A DNA stretch of 64,000 nucleotides. Source: Anoplolepis gracilipes. Its lineage: Eukaryota > Arthropoda > Insecta > Hymenoptera > Formicidae. Under the pieces are notes generated by a model. The model was not told the origin of the DNA. It ran no database searches and was given only the letters and a program-made list of their open reading frames with translations. Both the position numbers and the translations under genes were made by a program. Numbering within the stretch: the stretch's first letter is position 1; the number at the start of each line of letters is the position of its first letter. The DNA lies in NCBI RefSeq assembly GCF_047496725.1, contig NC_132971.1:10687001-10751000 (forward strand), read 5' to 3'. Of the stretch, positions 24,596-38,125 are shown piece by piece.

Positions 24596-25321
24596 CAGGG
24601 TTTTTCGAAAAGTTCGGAAACGGTCGAATATCTCGAAAATAAAGCATTTTAGAGGAAAATGTTTCAAATAAAAGTTGTTTGGTGCAAAGAGCGCCATAAA
24701 ATGGTGCCATTGGTTTGACGTTGGATAGTCGTTTAAAGGTGATCTTGAATTTCTTAAATGGGACACCCTATATATTTTTGCAAATTCTTGTAGCTTACCT
24801 CGAGAGCTTTCCAAAACACTAAAATAAAACTTCTTTCGATTAAGTACTTTTCGCGTTATGAGGCTTGAAAGTTTCAATATTTTGACATCAAATACGAAAT
24901 ATCTCGTAAAATATTAATTTTCTTTAAAGATTTTTTTTAAAGAAACAATTATGTATTTTCTTTATCATTATTATTAGGTGCTAAAAAAGTATTAAAATAA
25001 GATAATTGAAAAATTAATATTTTGTATTTAATGTCAAAATATTGAAACTTTGAAGCCTCATAACTCGAAAAATACTTGATGAAAAAATATTTTATTATAG
25101 CGTTTTGGAAAGCTCGCGAGATAAACTACAAAAATATGCAAAAATATATAGGGTGTTTTATTTAAAAAATTCAAGGTGACCTTCATATAATCTTCAAACG
25201 ACTATCCAAGGCACCCTTTTATGGGGCTTTTCGAACCAAACAACTTTTATTTGAAACATTTTTCTCTAAAATGCTTTATTTTCGAGATATTCGACCGTTT
25301 CCGAACTTTTCGAAAACCCTG
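24596..25321. mobile_element. C-family palindromic element, copy 2 (CAGGGTTTTTCG ends)
   Basis: 726 bp, flanked by TA. It is a near-complete inverted repeat: the left arm CAGGGTTTTTCGAAAAGTTC is mirrored at the right end, and the internal segments (CTTGTAGCTTACCTCGAGAG, GGAAAGCTC, GAGTTATGAGG-like) also recur inverted around a centre near 24950. It is the longest and most complete of the C copies. Confidence 0.85.
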
Positions 25322-27547
25322 TATATTATTAGTAGTATATATACATATACAAAAAAATAGTGTATATATATTAAAAAGTAATATATAGAATATATTTTTC
25401 AAACAAGTCCTGATTCTTGTAGGGAGAGTAAAATACTTTTATGGCAAATTTTAAATATACATTATATATAAATTAATTATGTACTTTGATATAATATTGA
25501 AAAAAATTATTTATAACGAACATAATATAAGTATATATAAAATTTATATATAAGACAACGTAAAAATCTCAGGTATTTTATATTCCTGTTGCGTTCTTTT
25601 AGGAAATACAAATTCTTTAATAGAACGATGTAATTTTTATATTCTTGGCATGGAATCTTTTCATTTTGTCGTGCTTCGCATTATTAGATCTTCAGATTCT
25701 AGAACACAAGCGATCTTTCGCGATTTATACAGTCTCAAGCGTTACGAGGAAATAGACGGAAGATTGTTTTTATGGTAGCGTGCTAAGGCAGCGTGCAGCG
25801 CAGCGCGAATTTCCACAAACATATTGATGCTCGGGGAATGAGGGGAATCTGAATCTTTTGAATACAGCGAAAGAAGGGAAGGTAGGTTGTACGTTGCGTG
25901 ATAGCCAACTTGGGAACGACGGATACTCGTTTTCGGATACAGCGAATTTCACCACAGCGAAAAGGAGCGATAAAAATTCTAAGCGCAGTGGAAAGATGAG
26001 ATGCAGTTTCTTTCATCTTTTTTTCACTGTTGCATTATATGGGATATATGATAAAGGCGCGCACAAAATTGAGAACGCGAGTCGGCAACCGTGTAAAAAA
26101 AAAGTTTCACGATGGGCCCGAAAAAAATTTAAGATTTCATCAAACTACCTTAGGACGTTACTGGTAGATGCGCATTATTTGGGTTCTTAAAGCTTGTTGC
26201 TATTCTGTGAGATTCCAAGACACTTGGCACTTGGATCTTCTTGCATTTTCACACATATCTATGAATATTAGCAATGGAAATCCAATGGAAACATTTTCAC
26301 ATATTTTTATTATAGTTTCTAAAACGGTTCTGACTATTGGATTTTCACGGCCTTTACGATTTTTCCTCCTTCGGTATTCAAGCCTCGAATCTTGGCTCTC
26401 TACAATTCTCACGTCTCCCTAGATGGTACTTGTCATGGGGCGAGTTAAGGGCGCGCGTGACCGCCGATATGTCTGCGTGTCTCGATAATATTTCACGATG
26501 ATGGAAACTGCCATACATTGGCAGCGACGAGCGGCATTGACTGATGGAAAGCTGTTGGAAAGTCGACGCGGTGCGAGTCTTGGAATAAAAAGCTTAGAGT
26601 ACGCTTCGTTTACGAAAGTCGTGTCACGAAAGTTCTCTTCGGGACTCGCGTGACGTGGCAAATTGTAAATTACTAAAATTCATCGGAATTAGGTCGACCC
26701 ACTTCGCGCTAAGTCGCGAGAATTTTTCTTGATATGTGCGACTTTGTTTGCAGGAAACGATACGGAATGTCTTGCGGTTCTCTAATCGACAAATCCTTCA
26801 TTTCTTTTAATCCTTTAATTTTAAACGCAAAGATTTAGACCTTCAGAAAATTTTTACACGTGTATTATAGAACTAGAAAAATTCAAAATTATACAAGAGA
26901 GTGTCAATTTTTAAAATTTTTTAAATATAAATGTAACTTTTTATACATGCGATAAAAACACACAATTATGATGAAGGTATAGTTTTATTCTTAAACAAAG
27001 AACACATAGTATATTTATCATAATTATTATAATTATTTCGCAGAATTTTATACTCTTTTAATTCTTGATAATTATAACTTTTTACGTCAAGGTGATGGCT
27101 GAACTCTCGTCGTGTTTTTCTTCCCGCGCTGCTAATTCGCCAACGTGCCATTTGTTATTATGAAGTTTTCGCGCATTTTTGCCGAGTCAAGTAAAAGCTC
27201 AGCCACTCGGCGCTTCTCGTTACTCCCAACGTTTCTTTCTTTTATTCATTAAGCTCCGCTTCGCGCGTAAATTATTGGAGCTTTTGCGCGAAACTTCCGC
27301 TCGATTTACTCGCTCGCGGCACTTCTTCGAGAAAGCAAATCAGGACATGTTCGGCAATAGTTATTCTACAATTTGTATTACGCAAAAATATAGTTCAATT
27401 AAAAAGATGCAGTATCAGTTATTTAAAGAAATCGCATTCGAAAAAGTTACCGCAATGCAATGCATACATGTTGTAGATATATTATGTAAAGTCAGTCTGA
27501 TTGCCCTCTTTTATTATTGAATAAATTTGTCCTCGAAAAGGTTAACT

Positions 27548-27549
<2 letters not shown>

Positions 27550-27592
<43 letters not shown>
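27550..27592. repeat. (AT)n microsatellite
   Basis: About 21 AT dinucleotides preceded by GTTAACTCTT, the same junction seen at the left end of the F copy at 60132. It may mark a decayed F end, but no matching right end was found. Confidence 0.9.
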
Positions 27593-27598
<6 letters not shown>

Positions 27599-27745
27599 AA
27601 AAATGTAATTAAATAGCATATATTATAGATGTATTCCTAAAAATTTTTCTAGATAACTTTTTCTAAATAAAATTTTAAATTACAAGAGATAGTTAAAGAT
27701 TTATTCAATATTGAAAATATGAAAAAACTTTGAAGGTTCAAAAGA

Positions 27746-27811
27746 AATAAAATCTTATTTATCAGAAATTTTCCCAAAAGAATAAAATTTTATTTATCAG
27801 AAATTTTCTCA
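27746..27811. repeat. ~35-bp tandem duplication
   Basis: AATAAAATCTTATTTATCAG with AAATTTTCCC is followed directly by AATAAAATTTTATTTATCAG with AAATTTTCTC. Two units only. Confidence 0.75.
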
Positions 27812-30800
27812 TGACTATATTTTCTCCGTTGAGATTAATTTATGCATTTATCTATATTGTTTTTTTCACTTTTGCATTTTTTGTGAGATTGTAGAAAAAT
27901 ATTATTATTTTTTTAGACGGTTCGTTAAACAAATAACAAATTTACTAAATAATTATTAATTCTTTCATGTTTCCTTAATGACTTAATTATTCGTTAATAT
28001 AAGATGTAACGAATACATTTTGTTGTATTGAACGAAACTACAAAATAATACATGAACTATAAACATGAACCATTAAATTTTACCAGAAACCGGAGATTAT
28101 GGTACATATTGCAAGATCCGATTTCATGAATATCAGAGAATTGTTATCACAAAATATGATACAATCAAATATAGTAAATTAAAATTATAAACAATCTATA
28201 ACAATATAATTTCATCTTCGTTCTAATATAACCTTTCAAGGACTTTAGTGTAAAATTAATTATAGTATGAATTTAATTTGATTTAATAAAAGAAAGTAAA
28301 CTTATTATAAATGATTGCGATAATTTTTGTCACTATTAAAAAATAATTACTTGGACGACTTGACAAGGACAATCACAAAATAATTTTTCAGTTTTTAAAA
28401 AACAATTCTTACAATTAAAAATATAAGATTTTCTCTTGTACAAAAATCGCGGTGATATTATTGCTGTGCTCGCAGTTTGATGCCTCATAAAATGGTTATT
28501 TATTCATTAATATTGATTGACCTGATTCGTTGATCAGTCCTTTTATATGCATTGCATTTATCGGATGTGCAGAATTAAAAATGAACGATCGCAACTCCAA
28601 TTAAACACATGATATTTTTTTTAATTATATTTTACTTTTATTTCATTGACCTCTTTACTCTATTTCTCTTGATTTAAGCAACAACTTGCGAAGTGTCATC
28701 AGGGATTTTTCACGTCTCGTTATGGTCAGAAAATTTTATATTCCGAGTTTAATTACCGTGATTATCAGGAAAATGTTGTCACACAATTATACAGGTCGTA
28801 TATCCCTCGAGTAATGAGCCACCCGCATTTTATCGTAATTGCGATGCTATTTTATCGAATTTTGAAACTGAATTAATAATTCAGTGCTAATTAGCGGGAT
28901 GCCAGACGCGTCATTCTCGTCAATCCCAGATATGTTTACTAATACGGTGCACTCTCATTTTCGGTAATTTGATTAATTAATTGATTATAATTTAACCTCG
29001 TCGTCACTTGTCAAATGCTACTTCTATGTATACATATATGTATGCTATCGAAGAATAATAATTCATAAATTTATACAAAATCTATATACTTTTCTCTCTT
29101 CCCTATTTGTATCAATTCTAATATTAATATATTTTGCATAATTCATGCGCATACATTTTTGCTCTGAGAATTAATATAAAGCACAAAAAGATTTATTTTT
29201 CATATCCCAAAGGAACCGATGCGGTGGTTACAATTGCAACACCGACTGTTTGCGAAACAAACGATATTATTTTTAATATAAGAACAGCGCTAAACTCTAA
29301 TAACAGTGCTACGGAAAAAGGAAAGAGAGTGTCGGTTACGAGATATATCTATGAAAAACGAGAAAATGGAAAAGAAAATGTATGCGCGCGGAAGCTCGCG
29401 CGACCGGTTGTCCGGCAGCTCTTCTAATCTATTTTTTTTTTCTTTTCACTCGATTAAGTAAATTTCTTTTTTCTATCCTGTCGTTAATTTCTCGCTGATA
29501 AAACGTTGAACACTAAGCGGAACTGAGAGCAGTTAATAATGTACCTTTTATATCATCTCAGAACAATATATCCCAATTCTCTTTAATAATAAGAAATATA
29601 ATACGGAATTTCGCATTATAATCGTATTATAATACTGTTTTTAATAAAGGGATGATGTCTGTTTTTTTTTCTTTTGCGACAGATGTAACTCAATTGAAAT
29701 AAAACATGTGAAATGAATAGCGTCGATGAATCTTACGCAGATTGTAATTTTACGTAAATTCGAATTAAAAAATATAGTGCAGTTGCACAGTGGATCCGCA
29801 ATACGTGTATTGTAGAAAAAAAAAAAAAAAAATCGAACATTGTCCGAGAGATTTATTTATTTACTTAACTGTTGCTGTTTGTGCAACTGCGAAACGGGAA
29901 AACACCGACGAACAGTTATACATTTTAATTGCTTTATTTATATTTCCACTTTCTCGTCGGCAATTTGCACGCGTCCAATTCTTTATTCCGCGCGAAACAA
30001 ACAGCGGTCAATAGCGGTCAATAGTTTGGTATTCCTGGGTGGCGGAGAGACGGCGGCGGGGAGGGAGGGAGGGAGGGAAAGGGGTCGCTGTGCAAGCCGG
30101 ACCCAGGATGTAGGGCACTGCGGCTCCTGAGATTCTTGCACGTTTTACCGAAAGTGTAATGTAAAGGGGGAGAACGTAAGGAAATGGAAAAACGAGGGCC
30201 GGCGTACCGGCTTGTTTGTTTCGCGTGCACCAGTTCCTTTTGTTTTATCGTAGCTGCAGCTCTCCTCCTTAGCGCAGTTCCGAGAGAGAGCAGCTGAAGC
30301 TGACAGCCGGATAACGTCCGCATTTATATGCGCTTACACATGTACCGCGTCTTGTACGTAATATCGGATAAATAATGCGAGCCAGATCTCCGTTTGTGTG
30401 AGCGTGCATTTTATTTAGTAGTACACCGTGACTTTTATATCAGCGTCTGCTCATATGCAGAAATACTCGGCTGAAAGTAATAATGTAATAAGGGAAACGT
30501 TAGGTTCGTCTTCTTATCGAATCTCGAAACAATTTTCCTCCGTCGAAAAAAAATGTATAAATCATATATCTCGGTTGTAAGATTTGAAAATAAAGAAAAA
30601 TTTCTCTCTACCATGTAAAATATTGAAATGAATAAATAGAATATGTTTTTACACCAAGAGAGGAGTTACTTATAAGTTAATAGCTCGAGTTGTCAAACAA
30701 AATTAAAAGGAAGAAAAGAACGAACAGGAATTAGAGAAAATAGCTCAGCTAGATTAAAGCCGTATAATTGATTAATTTTTCATCGCGTTTTTTTTTCTCG

Positions 30801-31553
30801 TACCACCCTGTAGAAAGCATCTTTTAGGACGATAGCGCTGCCTTGGTATTTTTAATCTCGGACAACTGCGAGAGGCCAACAATGTCGGTGTTGGCCCTTA
30901 CGCTTGCCAGGATTTGTACAACAACCCTCGACCCTCGACTAGGATGTACACCGAGATTCGTAGAAAGAGAGAGAAAGAAAAAAAAAGGGAAAGAACGCGC
31001 TATACATCGTAAAGGGAGGGTGACTTCCCGATGAGGCTAAAAGGAGAGGAGTGCGACGCGAGCAATTTGCGGAGACGGCTAATTACGGGAGTTGTTATGA
31101 AAGTGTGGAATAATTCCGAGCGTGGATTTTCGCCAAATATTAAATTATTCTTTCGCTGCACGTCGTCGATCCTCGCGTAATAATAAAATAACACACTCGT
31201 GTCCATAATATCTAGTCTAAGTGCCGTGCATTAAGGTTTACAGATTTCTCCATCGAAATTATTCTCTCATCGCGGAATTTTGAAACTAATGACAGAGAGT
31301 AGAGCTGTTTTATTTTAACATTTGTACACGCGATCTTATGCTACTTTATTTGCGTTTAATTTTATTCGCCCTCGCATTTAATTTACATCTCCGTTCGTTA
31401 ATCTATAAAAATTGTCGACCAATATGTATTTTTATTGCTCGACTTTATATATAAACATTGTGAAAGAATCGATGAACTCGAAAGCATATTTTTTCTCTTT
31501 TTTTAAACGCCTAAGACTATAAAGTATTTATAACGTCTCTCGGGCGAGACTGA

Positions 31554-31559
<6 letters not shown>

Positions 31560-31584
<25 letters not shown>

Positions 31585-31586
31585 TT
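31560..31586. repeat. Poly-T run
   Basis: About 27 consecutive T, followed by a GC-richer segment (31600-31860) with a 42-codon ATG frame at about 31646 that matches nothing I know. A second T run lies at 31975-31993. Confidence 0.9.
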
Positions 31587-32793
31587 GGAATACCCTTCGC
31601 AAGTGTAGCCTTCTCTGAGAAAAACCGACAGCTAACCGTGCAAGAATGGCTGAAGCCGCTTCGACCGTTCATCACCGTTCTACTTGCCGGAAAATACGTT
31701 CGCGAGGCAATGCAATTCGAGGCTGCGCGAGATCAACGAGCGGAATCGACGCGCGTCGTAAATTCGCGGACTAACGCGGCTTGACAGCTCGTTAACAGCT
31801 GACGCGTGTTAGTAGAGCTCAGTTTACGCGCAATAAAGAGGCGAAATCGACTGCGCGGATTATTTGCTTCCCTCTTTTTCATAAACGCTGAAAACTGTGA
31901 GGTATAATAAATAAACAAGATATTTGTACCTTGTTTGCTCTCTATCAGCTTGTATGAAGTCCACATTACTCATCTTTTTTTTTTTTTTTTTTTAATACAC
32001 TTCAGTAATTTTTCAAGCTTTTTCATATTGCAAGGCGAATTACATACTTATTTTAATAATATCGATTGATTTGACGATTACTCTCGTTTAATCTTCGAAT
32101 ACATTTCTCCAGAATGCATTCGTGATAATTGAGTTGGAATGTATCATGAATCTTGCGGAACACGTTGAAATATTGATAATCCTAGCACATTCGACGGATT
32201 GTTTCGTGCAAACAAACCTCGAGGAGAAATCGCAGAGACGATCAATAATTTATGCCACTTCGAAGGATGATACTCGGATGATCGTGATTATCCATTTCTA
32301 ACGATCATCATTGCAACGTGCTGGTTCGCAACGCGCGAACGAAGACAAACTGCGCTTTCTCGTGTCGTATAATAATTTCCAATTACCGCGAATTAACGGC
32401 GGCCCATACATTTTAACGCTGTCGCGTTGACCTGCGCGCTCACGAACGCACTCTGTGTTTGCGCAAACTGTATTTCTAGGACGCGTCGAAATATATCATT
32501 TCCCTCTTCCCCCCCTTCCGTTGTGTTACAAACGACGGTAATTATATATGCGAGCTGTTTAGAGAATTTGTGTGTACGCGTGTTATGGTGAAAATTATAC
32601 GAAATTTGCGAAATATATAATATCACGCGTAATTTAATAATTGCAGATATATACATATATACTGATTTAAAAAATTTTTTAAACTTTTTAAATATCCTTT
32701 TTTAATTTTTGACACATTTAACGTTATTGGCACTACAGTATTATCTTGGGTTATATTTTATTTATATTTTAATCACATATATATATATATATA

Positions 32794-33309
32794 CAGGGTT
32801 TTTGAAAAGTCCGGAAACGGTCGAATATCTCGAAAATAAAGCATTTTAGAGAAAAGTGTTTCAAATAAAAATTGTTTGGTGCGAAAAACGCCATGAAATG
32901 GTGCCATTGGTTTGACCTTGGATAATCGTTTGAAGGTCACGTCAAGATGATCAATTTTTTAAATGGGACACCCTACATATTTTTGCATATTCTTGTAGCT
33001 TACCTCGAGGGCTTTCCAAAAAACACTATAATAAAATATTTTTTCATTAAGTATTTTTCGAGTTATGAGGCTTGAAAGTTCCAATATTTTGACATCAAAT
33101 ACGAATATCTCGTAAAATATTAATTTTTCGATTATCTTATTTTAATACTTTTAAGCACATAATAATAATCATAAAGAAAATACATGGTTGTTTCTTTAAA
33201 AAAAATTCTATGGCACTTTTCGAACCAAACAACTTTTATTCGAAACATTTTTCTCTAAAATGCTTTATTTTCGGGATATCCGACGTTTCCGGACTTTTCA
33301 AAAACCCTG
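32794..33309. mobile_element. C-family palindromic element, copy 3 (CAGGGTTTTTG ends)
   Basis: 516 bp with TA at 32792-32793 and 33310-33311. The terminal arms match copy 2 (GTCCGGAAACGGTCGAATAT), and much of the second-half interior is deleted. It follows an (AT)n tract. Confidence 0.83.
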
Positions 33310-33311
33310 TA

Positions 33312-34893
33312 ATGCTAACATTAAATAAAAATTGAAAAAAGATATATTTAAAAAATGGAGAAAATTGAAAAAATAATTCTCAAAAATAAAGTATGCGCAT
33401 CTTGATACTTGAGAAATAGCATGTGTGTGTTTTTAGATAAATAATAAACAGTACACACATTTTTATTTGATACAAATTGAATATATTTAAATGTATCTAC
33501 ATCTTTATATACGAATTTATATAAAGCTGTAAATTTTTTTACCCTTCAACGCTTTTATTCTTCACATTGTAAATGCATCGTTCAAAGAATGCATTCTTGT
33601 GTAAAAAAGAGCAAACCGTGCAAAAGAATCTGTTAAATTTAAATCATGAAACAACATACAATCTCGTCGAGATTCGATAAAACCTGAACGTCTCGCTTTC
33701 AATCTCGCGTCATGCATTTTTTCCGACAAATAAATTACAATCGTCAATCTCTTCAATCTGTTTCAATCACGGCGAGAGATTGACGAGCGCATGTATATAC
33801 ATTTCGATCTGTTTCACACCCCGGTTACATACGATCAATTATTCCGGTAAATTATGTCAAACGAAGCATCTCGTCGAATTATTTATCAGCGTATTACAAC
33901 GGGGCGTTTAAAAATGCATCACGCGCGTGATATAAATATCCAACGATGGTGTCGCTATATTAACGAGCGTTTATCGATTTCTCATACAGCAGAGACGTAT
34001 CGGAAAGAGTGGTTTTTTTTTTTTCCAGCGCAACGATAACGCAATCATTAAATGATATCTTTAATGAGTTGGCTCATTTACCGGAGCTTTCGTAACATTA
34101 ACATTGATTGGAACAAATTATTTGTTAGGCTTCTCAATCTTCAGTCACGCAACGTAATCAACGATGGTTTGTATTGGTTAGTCGCCATGTAACGGGTGAG
34201 CAGCAGAATATCGTCGCGATTCCCGTCACGTCGCCTCTCCCGCAAATAGTTAATTAACTTAAGTTTAACGATTTATCCGTTTCATCCGTGTAACAAAATC
34301 CATGACAAAGACGCGTGCCGAAAATACGGTAGGGAGACGAGTGGAGGGGAAAGAGGCGAAGTTAAACTTTAAATCGTCGAGGAGGAAAATGAAATTTTAT
34401 GCGCGTTGTAAATCTTCACAGAGGGAATATTGGAGGATCTGTAAATCGGAGAATTTTTAAAATTCAAGATCAACTTTAGTATCCAGGAATCGAGAAACGA
34501 TCTCTACAGAATACGAAGGTATTTAAAAATCCAAGCGCTGGATGTACATTTTAAGAATTCAGGAGATCCGACGAAACACCCGGGTATTCGTACCTTGTAC
34601 AAACACACGTCTTTCTCCCTCTCGATTGCAACGTACATACATATATTCCATCTTTTACGTCGGAAAATTTTCCTCGCGGCTTAATGAACAAGGACGCGCG
34701 GTGTGTCTTGTCGCGCGATAAACCGGGATTAATCGAGCTCCTCCCTCTCTCCTCCGCCAGTAATATCTCTAGACTTAACGAGCTTACTTCGGACCGCGGA
34801 ATGGTCCGGATTTCAGGGTCTCTTCCTCTTAATCGTCCTTAAAACGCAACCGGCTGACGAAGTGCTCCGGAGATCGTAAACCAGGAATAACCG

Positions 34894-34925
<32 letters not shown>

Positions 34926-35826
34926 GTCTTCCTCGTTCTCGACAGTGGATTGAACTAATAATAAGAACGAAAATCTTGCATGTATTGCCCGTTTTACGTC
35001 TTGTAATTTTGAAAAGTTTTCTTTCACTCTGTCGCTCTTTATTTTTCCCTTTCTCTTTCCTTTTGGCATGAGATACAATGCTTTTACTCTTTCCGTGACG
35101 CGTAAAGTGTTTCTAGCTCGTCGGATCTCCATCGATCATCCTCGTAAGCTTGAACCGATCCCGGTGTTGCTTCATAGTCGCACTTGAGGAAGGAGAAGTT
35201 AAGAGAGTTATGGAATTCAAATTTATCTTGCTCGAATTTCTCGCTTGATACAAAAATATATCGAGATATGCAGTGCTGGTAACACGTGGATCGGGCTACG
35301 AAATAATAATAATAATAATAATAATTGACATGAAAAATAAGTGATCTTTTGTTACAGGAAAGAATGTTATTCATATTAATCGTAATGTAATTTTCTTGAA
35401 TTTTATTTTTCTCCTGCCAAAATTGTATAACCTTCCCTTCGTTAATCATGGTGTCATCTTAGCGATTGTTATTTGCTCACGAATCTCTCGAGGAAACTGT
35501 CCAAACGAAGGAAGCTGTCTCGAATTCGACATCCTCCATCCATCTACTTATCCTACCTATCTATCTTTCCATTTCTCTTCTTTCCCTTTTGCTCTCTTGA
35601 GTCCACTTGTCTTCTCCTTTCTCTTTTTTCTTCTTCCTTTGCGATCTTACTAAGATCTTCAACGAAAGTACGGCTGTTATCAGATTAATTGTTCCGTCAC
35701 GATGTGCGCGGTTTGATCGGTTCATTTCCGTCTCACTTGTCAACAAGCGACAGATTATTGTTGCGAGAATCCATTTGCAGAAATAATATCGAAAGTACAT
35801 TCAACAGAGACAGAGAAAGAGACTTG
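33312..35826. other. No gene seen
   Basis: Moderately GC-rich DNA without a supported exon. It contains a (CT)n tract at 34893-34925 and an (ATA)n tract near 35302-35325. Open frames overlapping these tracts are low complexity. Confidence 0.5.
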
Positions 35827-35828
35827 TA

Positions 35829-36059
35829 CACTGAAAAAAAATTTATTTAATTTAAAAAAATATTTAGTTCAATACGTTCAAATAAGTATTTATTTAAATT
35901 AAGCAAAAACATATTTGAATCAATAAAATATATTGCTGAATAGTAAAATAGACAATATACTTTACTAATTCAAATATATTTTTGCTTAATTTAAATAAAT
36001 ACTTGTTTGAACGTATTAAACTAAATATTTTTTTAGATTAAGTAAATTCTTTTTCACTG
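35829..36059. mobile_element. G element: 231-bp near-perfect hairpin MITE (TA target site)
   Basis: Arms of about 105-110 bp begin CACTGAAAAAAAATTTATTT and, read inward from the right end, CAGTGAAAAAGAATTTACTT. Both run to a loop of about 15 bp near 35943. Flanking TA at 35827-35828 and 36060-36061 suggests Tc1/mariner-like mobilisation. The arms differ at only a few positions. Confidence 0.85.
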
Positions 36060-36159
36060 TACAATCAAAGATTAGACAGTAATATTTATCTTTGTTATTT
36101 AAAAAATATTATCTTTGTTATATAAAAAATATAATTATTTAGTTTAAATAATGTACATA

Positions 36160-36714
36160 GGGTAAACTCGAGTAAGATGGCCATAGTTTTTTAAAATGCA
36201 AAAAACATACTTTTATTTTTGTTATTTTTTAATAGTGTTTGGCATATTATCTTCACTGTAGCTTCAATTACATAATATTGTCAAAATTAAAAGGAAAATA
36301 TTTCATAGAAATTTTATATTATCAAAATAGTATGACATAAGTATTGGCCATTTTAGACAATTTTTAAGGAAAAGATATAGCCATAATATTTATAAAAAAA
36401 TAGTGAAAACGAAAATAAAAATTATAGGTCATATAACAATTTACATATCTTTATAATATGTCCAACGTCGATTACGATAGCTTAATTGTCATTTATTCGA
36501 CGTTATAACAGTTTTCAGTGGACAAATAAAAACTTTGCAGGTAGTCAAAAGTAAAAATATGATATAAGATTCACAATATCGTTATTTCGAACAATACATG
36601 TATGTACATAAACTACTGTAAATATCGATCATCTTTGATAATGACTAAAAAAGCGCACAGTGTAGCGATTATTGAAAAAATTACAGCCTATGACTATCAT
36701 ACCTTAGTTTACGC
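36160..36714. mobile_element. A-family MITE, copy 3
   Basis: 555 bp with TA at 36158-36159 and 36715-36716; ends GGGTAAACTCGAGTAAGATG and TTAGTTTACGC. It lacks part of the right-end subterminal segment present in copies 1 and 5. Confidence 0.9.
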
Positions 36715-37667
36715 TAATAAATAATCATTTTTAAGATACACAAAAAATGTATCTCGGAAAGAACATACGGTCTTATTATATGAAATTTGCAAATAAATCT
36801 ATATGGTTACGTCGAAAGAACCGATCTCTCGAGCGGGATCGATTCGCGAATCTTCGCCAAAGGAGAAAGGAAAGGAGCTCCCAAGAGCGTAACAAACGAG
36901 GCGAAAAGCATTTTCTACTCGCATAAGCGAGGAGTACGAGACTAGAGACACAATGAGAGGCAAGAATCGTCTTTTCCGAACGGACAATCAAGACGCAGTC
37001 ACGAGTACGAAGAGAACGTAAGAACGGAAAAAGGTATATTCGGTTGTCTTCAATAGACAACGCTGAAAGGACATTTCTCCCTAGAATTTCCACTACTTTG
37101 TGCTACTCGTGTAAGAGGGTTCGATGTAATCGTGCGAAAAGAAACCAACTACGTAAAATGTGTGGCAGAGTCTAAATATAGAATATTTTGAAACAGTCAT
37201 TTTTGAAAGAGAGAGAAAAAAATTCGCTTTTCGATCGATAAAGCTACTTGATATTAATTGTAAGTCATTATGGCTAGGCTCTCGATATTACTGTTGTATA
37301 CGTTACGTTTTTTTTAGCATTGCGTGCTTTTCTCGCAGAATTTTTATTGTACACGAATTGAAAAATATCAGGACAGTCTGTGCGTCTATTTGTACGCTTA
37401 TATTTTTTTAAATAAACGAAAATGTGTTTTAAGCTCGCGGCAACGGATGATTTAATCGGATTGCGCGAGGTCTGAAAAGTTACATCGCAATAATCCGGAA
37501 GATTGGAAGCACGATACGGCACGCGTTTATGATTGTTACATTTAATTTACTCGCGTATATACCGTCGTAATTGCGAGAAACGCGCGGGCGAGAAGCAGTA
37601 GGTGTACATAACGCGTGCGCTCTTAAAATGGGAGAATTTAATTTTGCCCCCGGTTGGACAATGTAGC

Positions 37668-37691
37668 GAGAGAGAGAGAGAGAGAGAGAGA
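37668..37691. repeat. (GA)n microsatellite
   Basis: About 12 GA units. The CG-alternating stretch that follows (ACGCGCGCGCCCGCGCGTGG) could adopt Z-DNA; this is inference only. Confidence 0.9.
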
Positions 37692-38070
37692 AATTAGTTT
37701 TGGGATTCGCCTTTTTTCGGAAAAAACACGCGCGCGCCCGCGCGTGGCAAAACATAATTATTTCTTCCTCGCGTTACAGTTATCTGCAAAACGATTTTAC
37801 GCGCGTATGTGAAATAATCCCTTTCGCCGTTGCATAATGTCGCCCCGCCGCTAATATTATTCCCCACACATGACAACCACTGAACAGAAATAAAAGCCAG
37901 CGTATATACAAACATCCTGCGCAATATCCTACCGAGGTAATTTTCTTTTTTACTCTTTTTTTAATAGATAGTATAATGGCCAACGAGAGATTATTCGCTG
38001 TTTAATTAATTTAATAAAAATTAAAGTAATCGTACTTAGGTTTCAATTGTTATTAGTTTCTTTTGCTTTA

Positions 38071-38074
<4 letters not shown>

Positions 38075-38120
<46 letters not shown>
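38075..38120. repeat. (AT)n microsatellite
   Basis: About 22 AT units. Confidence 0.9.

Positions 38121-38125
<5 letters not shown>

Larger units (their letters stand above)
25324..32791. other. No gene seen: mixed AT-rich DNA with GC-richer islands
   Basis: Islands near 25770-26200, 26430-26720, 27150-27350 and 30000-30330 have open frames on both strands, but none shows a domain, signal peptide or clean splice-bounded exon. Other contents are simple repeats (27550-27592, 31560-31586, 31975-31993), a 35-bp tandem pair near 27746-27811 and G-rich sequence near 30055-30085. Confidence 0.5.

Noticed and set aside
27541..28020. A further F-family copy starting GTTAACTCTTATAT
   Set aside because: Only the first bases match; no interior or right-end match was found, so it may be chance next to (AT)n.
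35084..35449. 121-codon minus-strand frame
   Set aside because: It includes a poly-tyrosine run from an (ATA)n tract and no recognisable domain.
37725..37745. CpG-alternating tract as a CpG island promoter
   Set aside because: It is about 20 bp only, beside a microsatellite, with no transcript start evidence.
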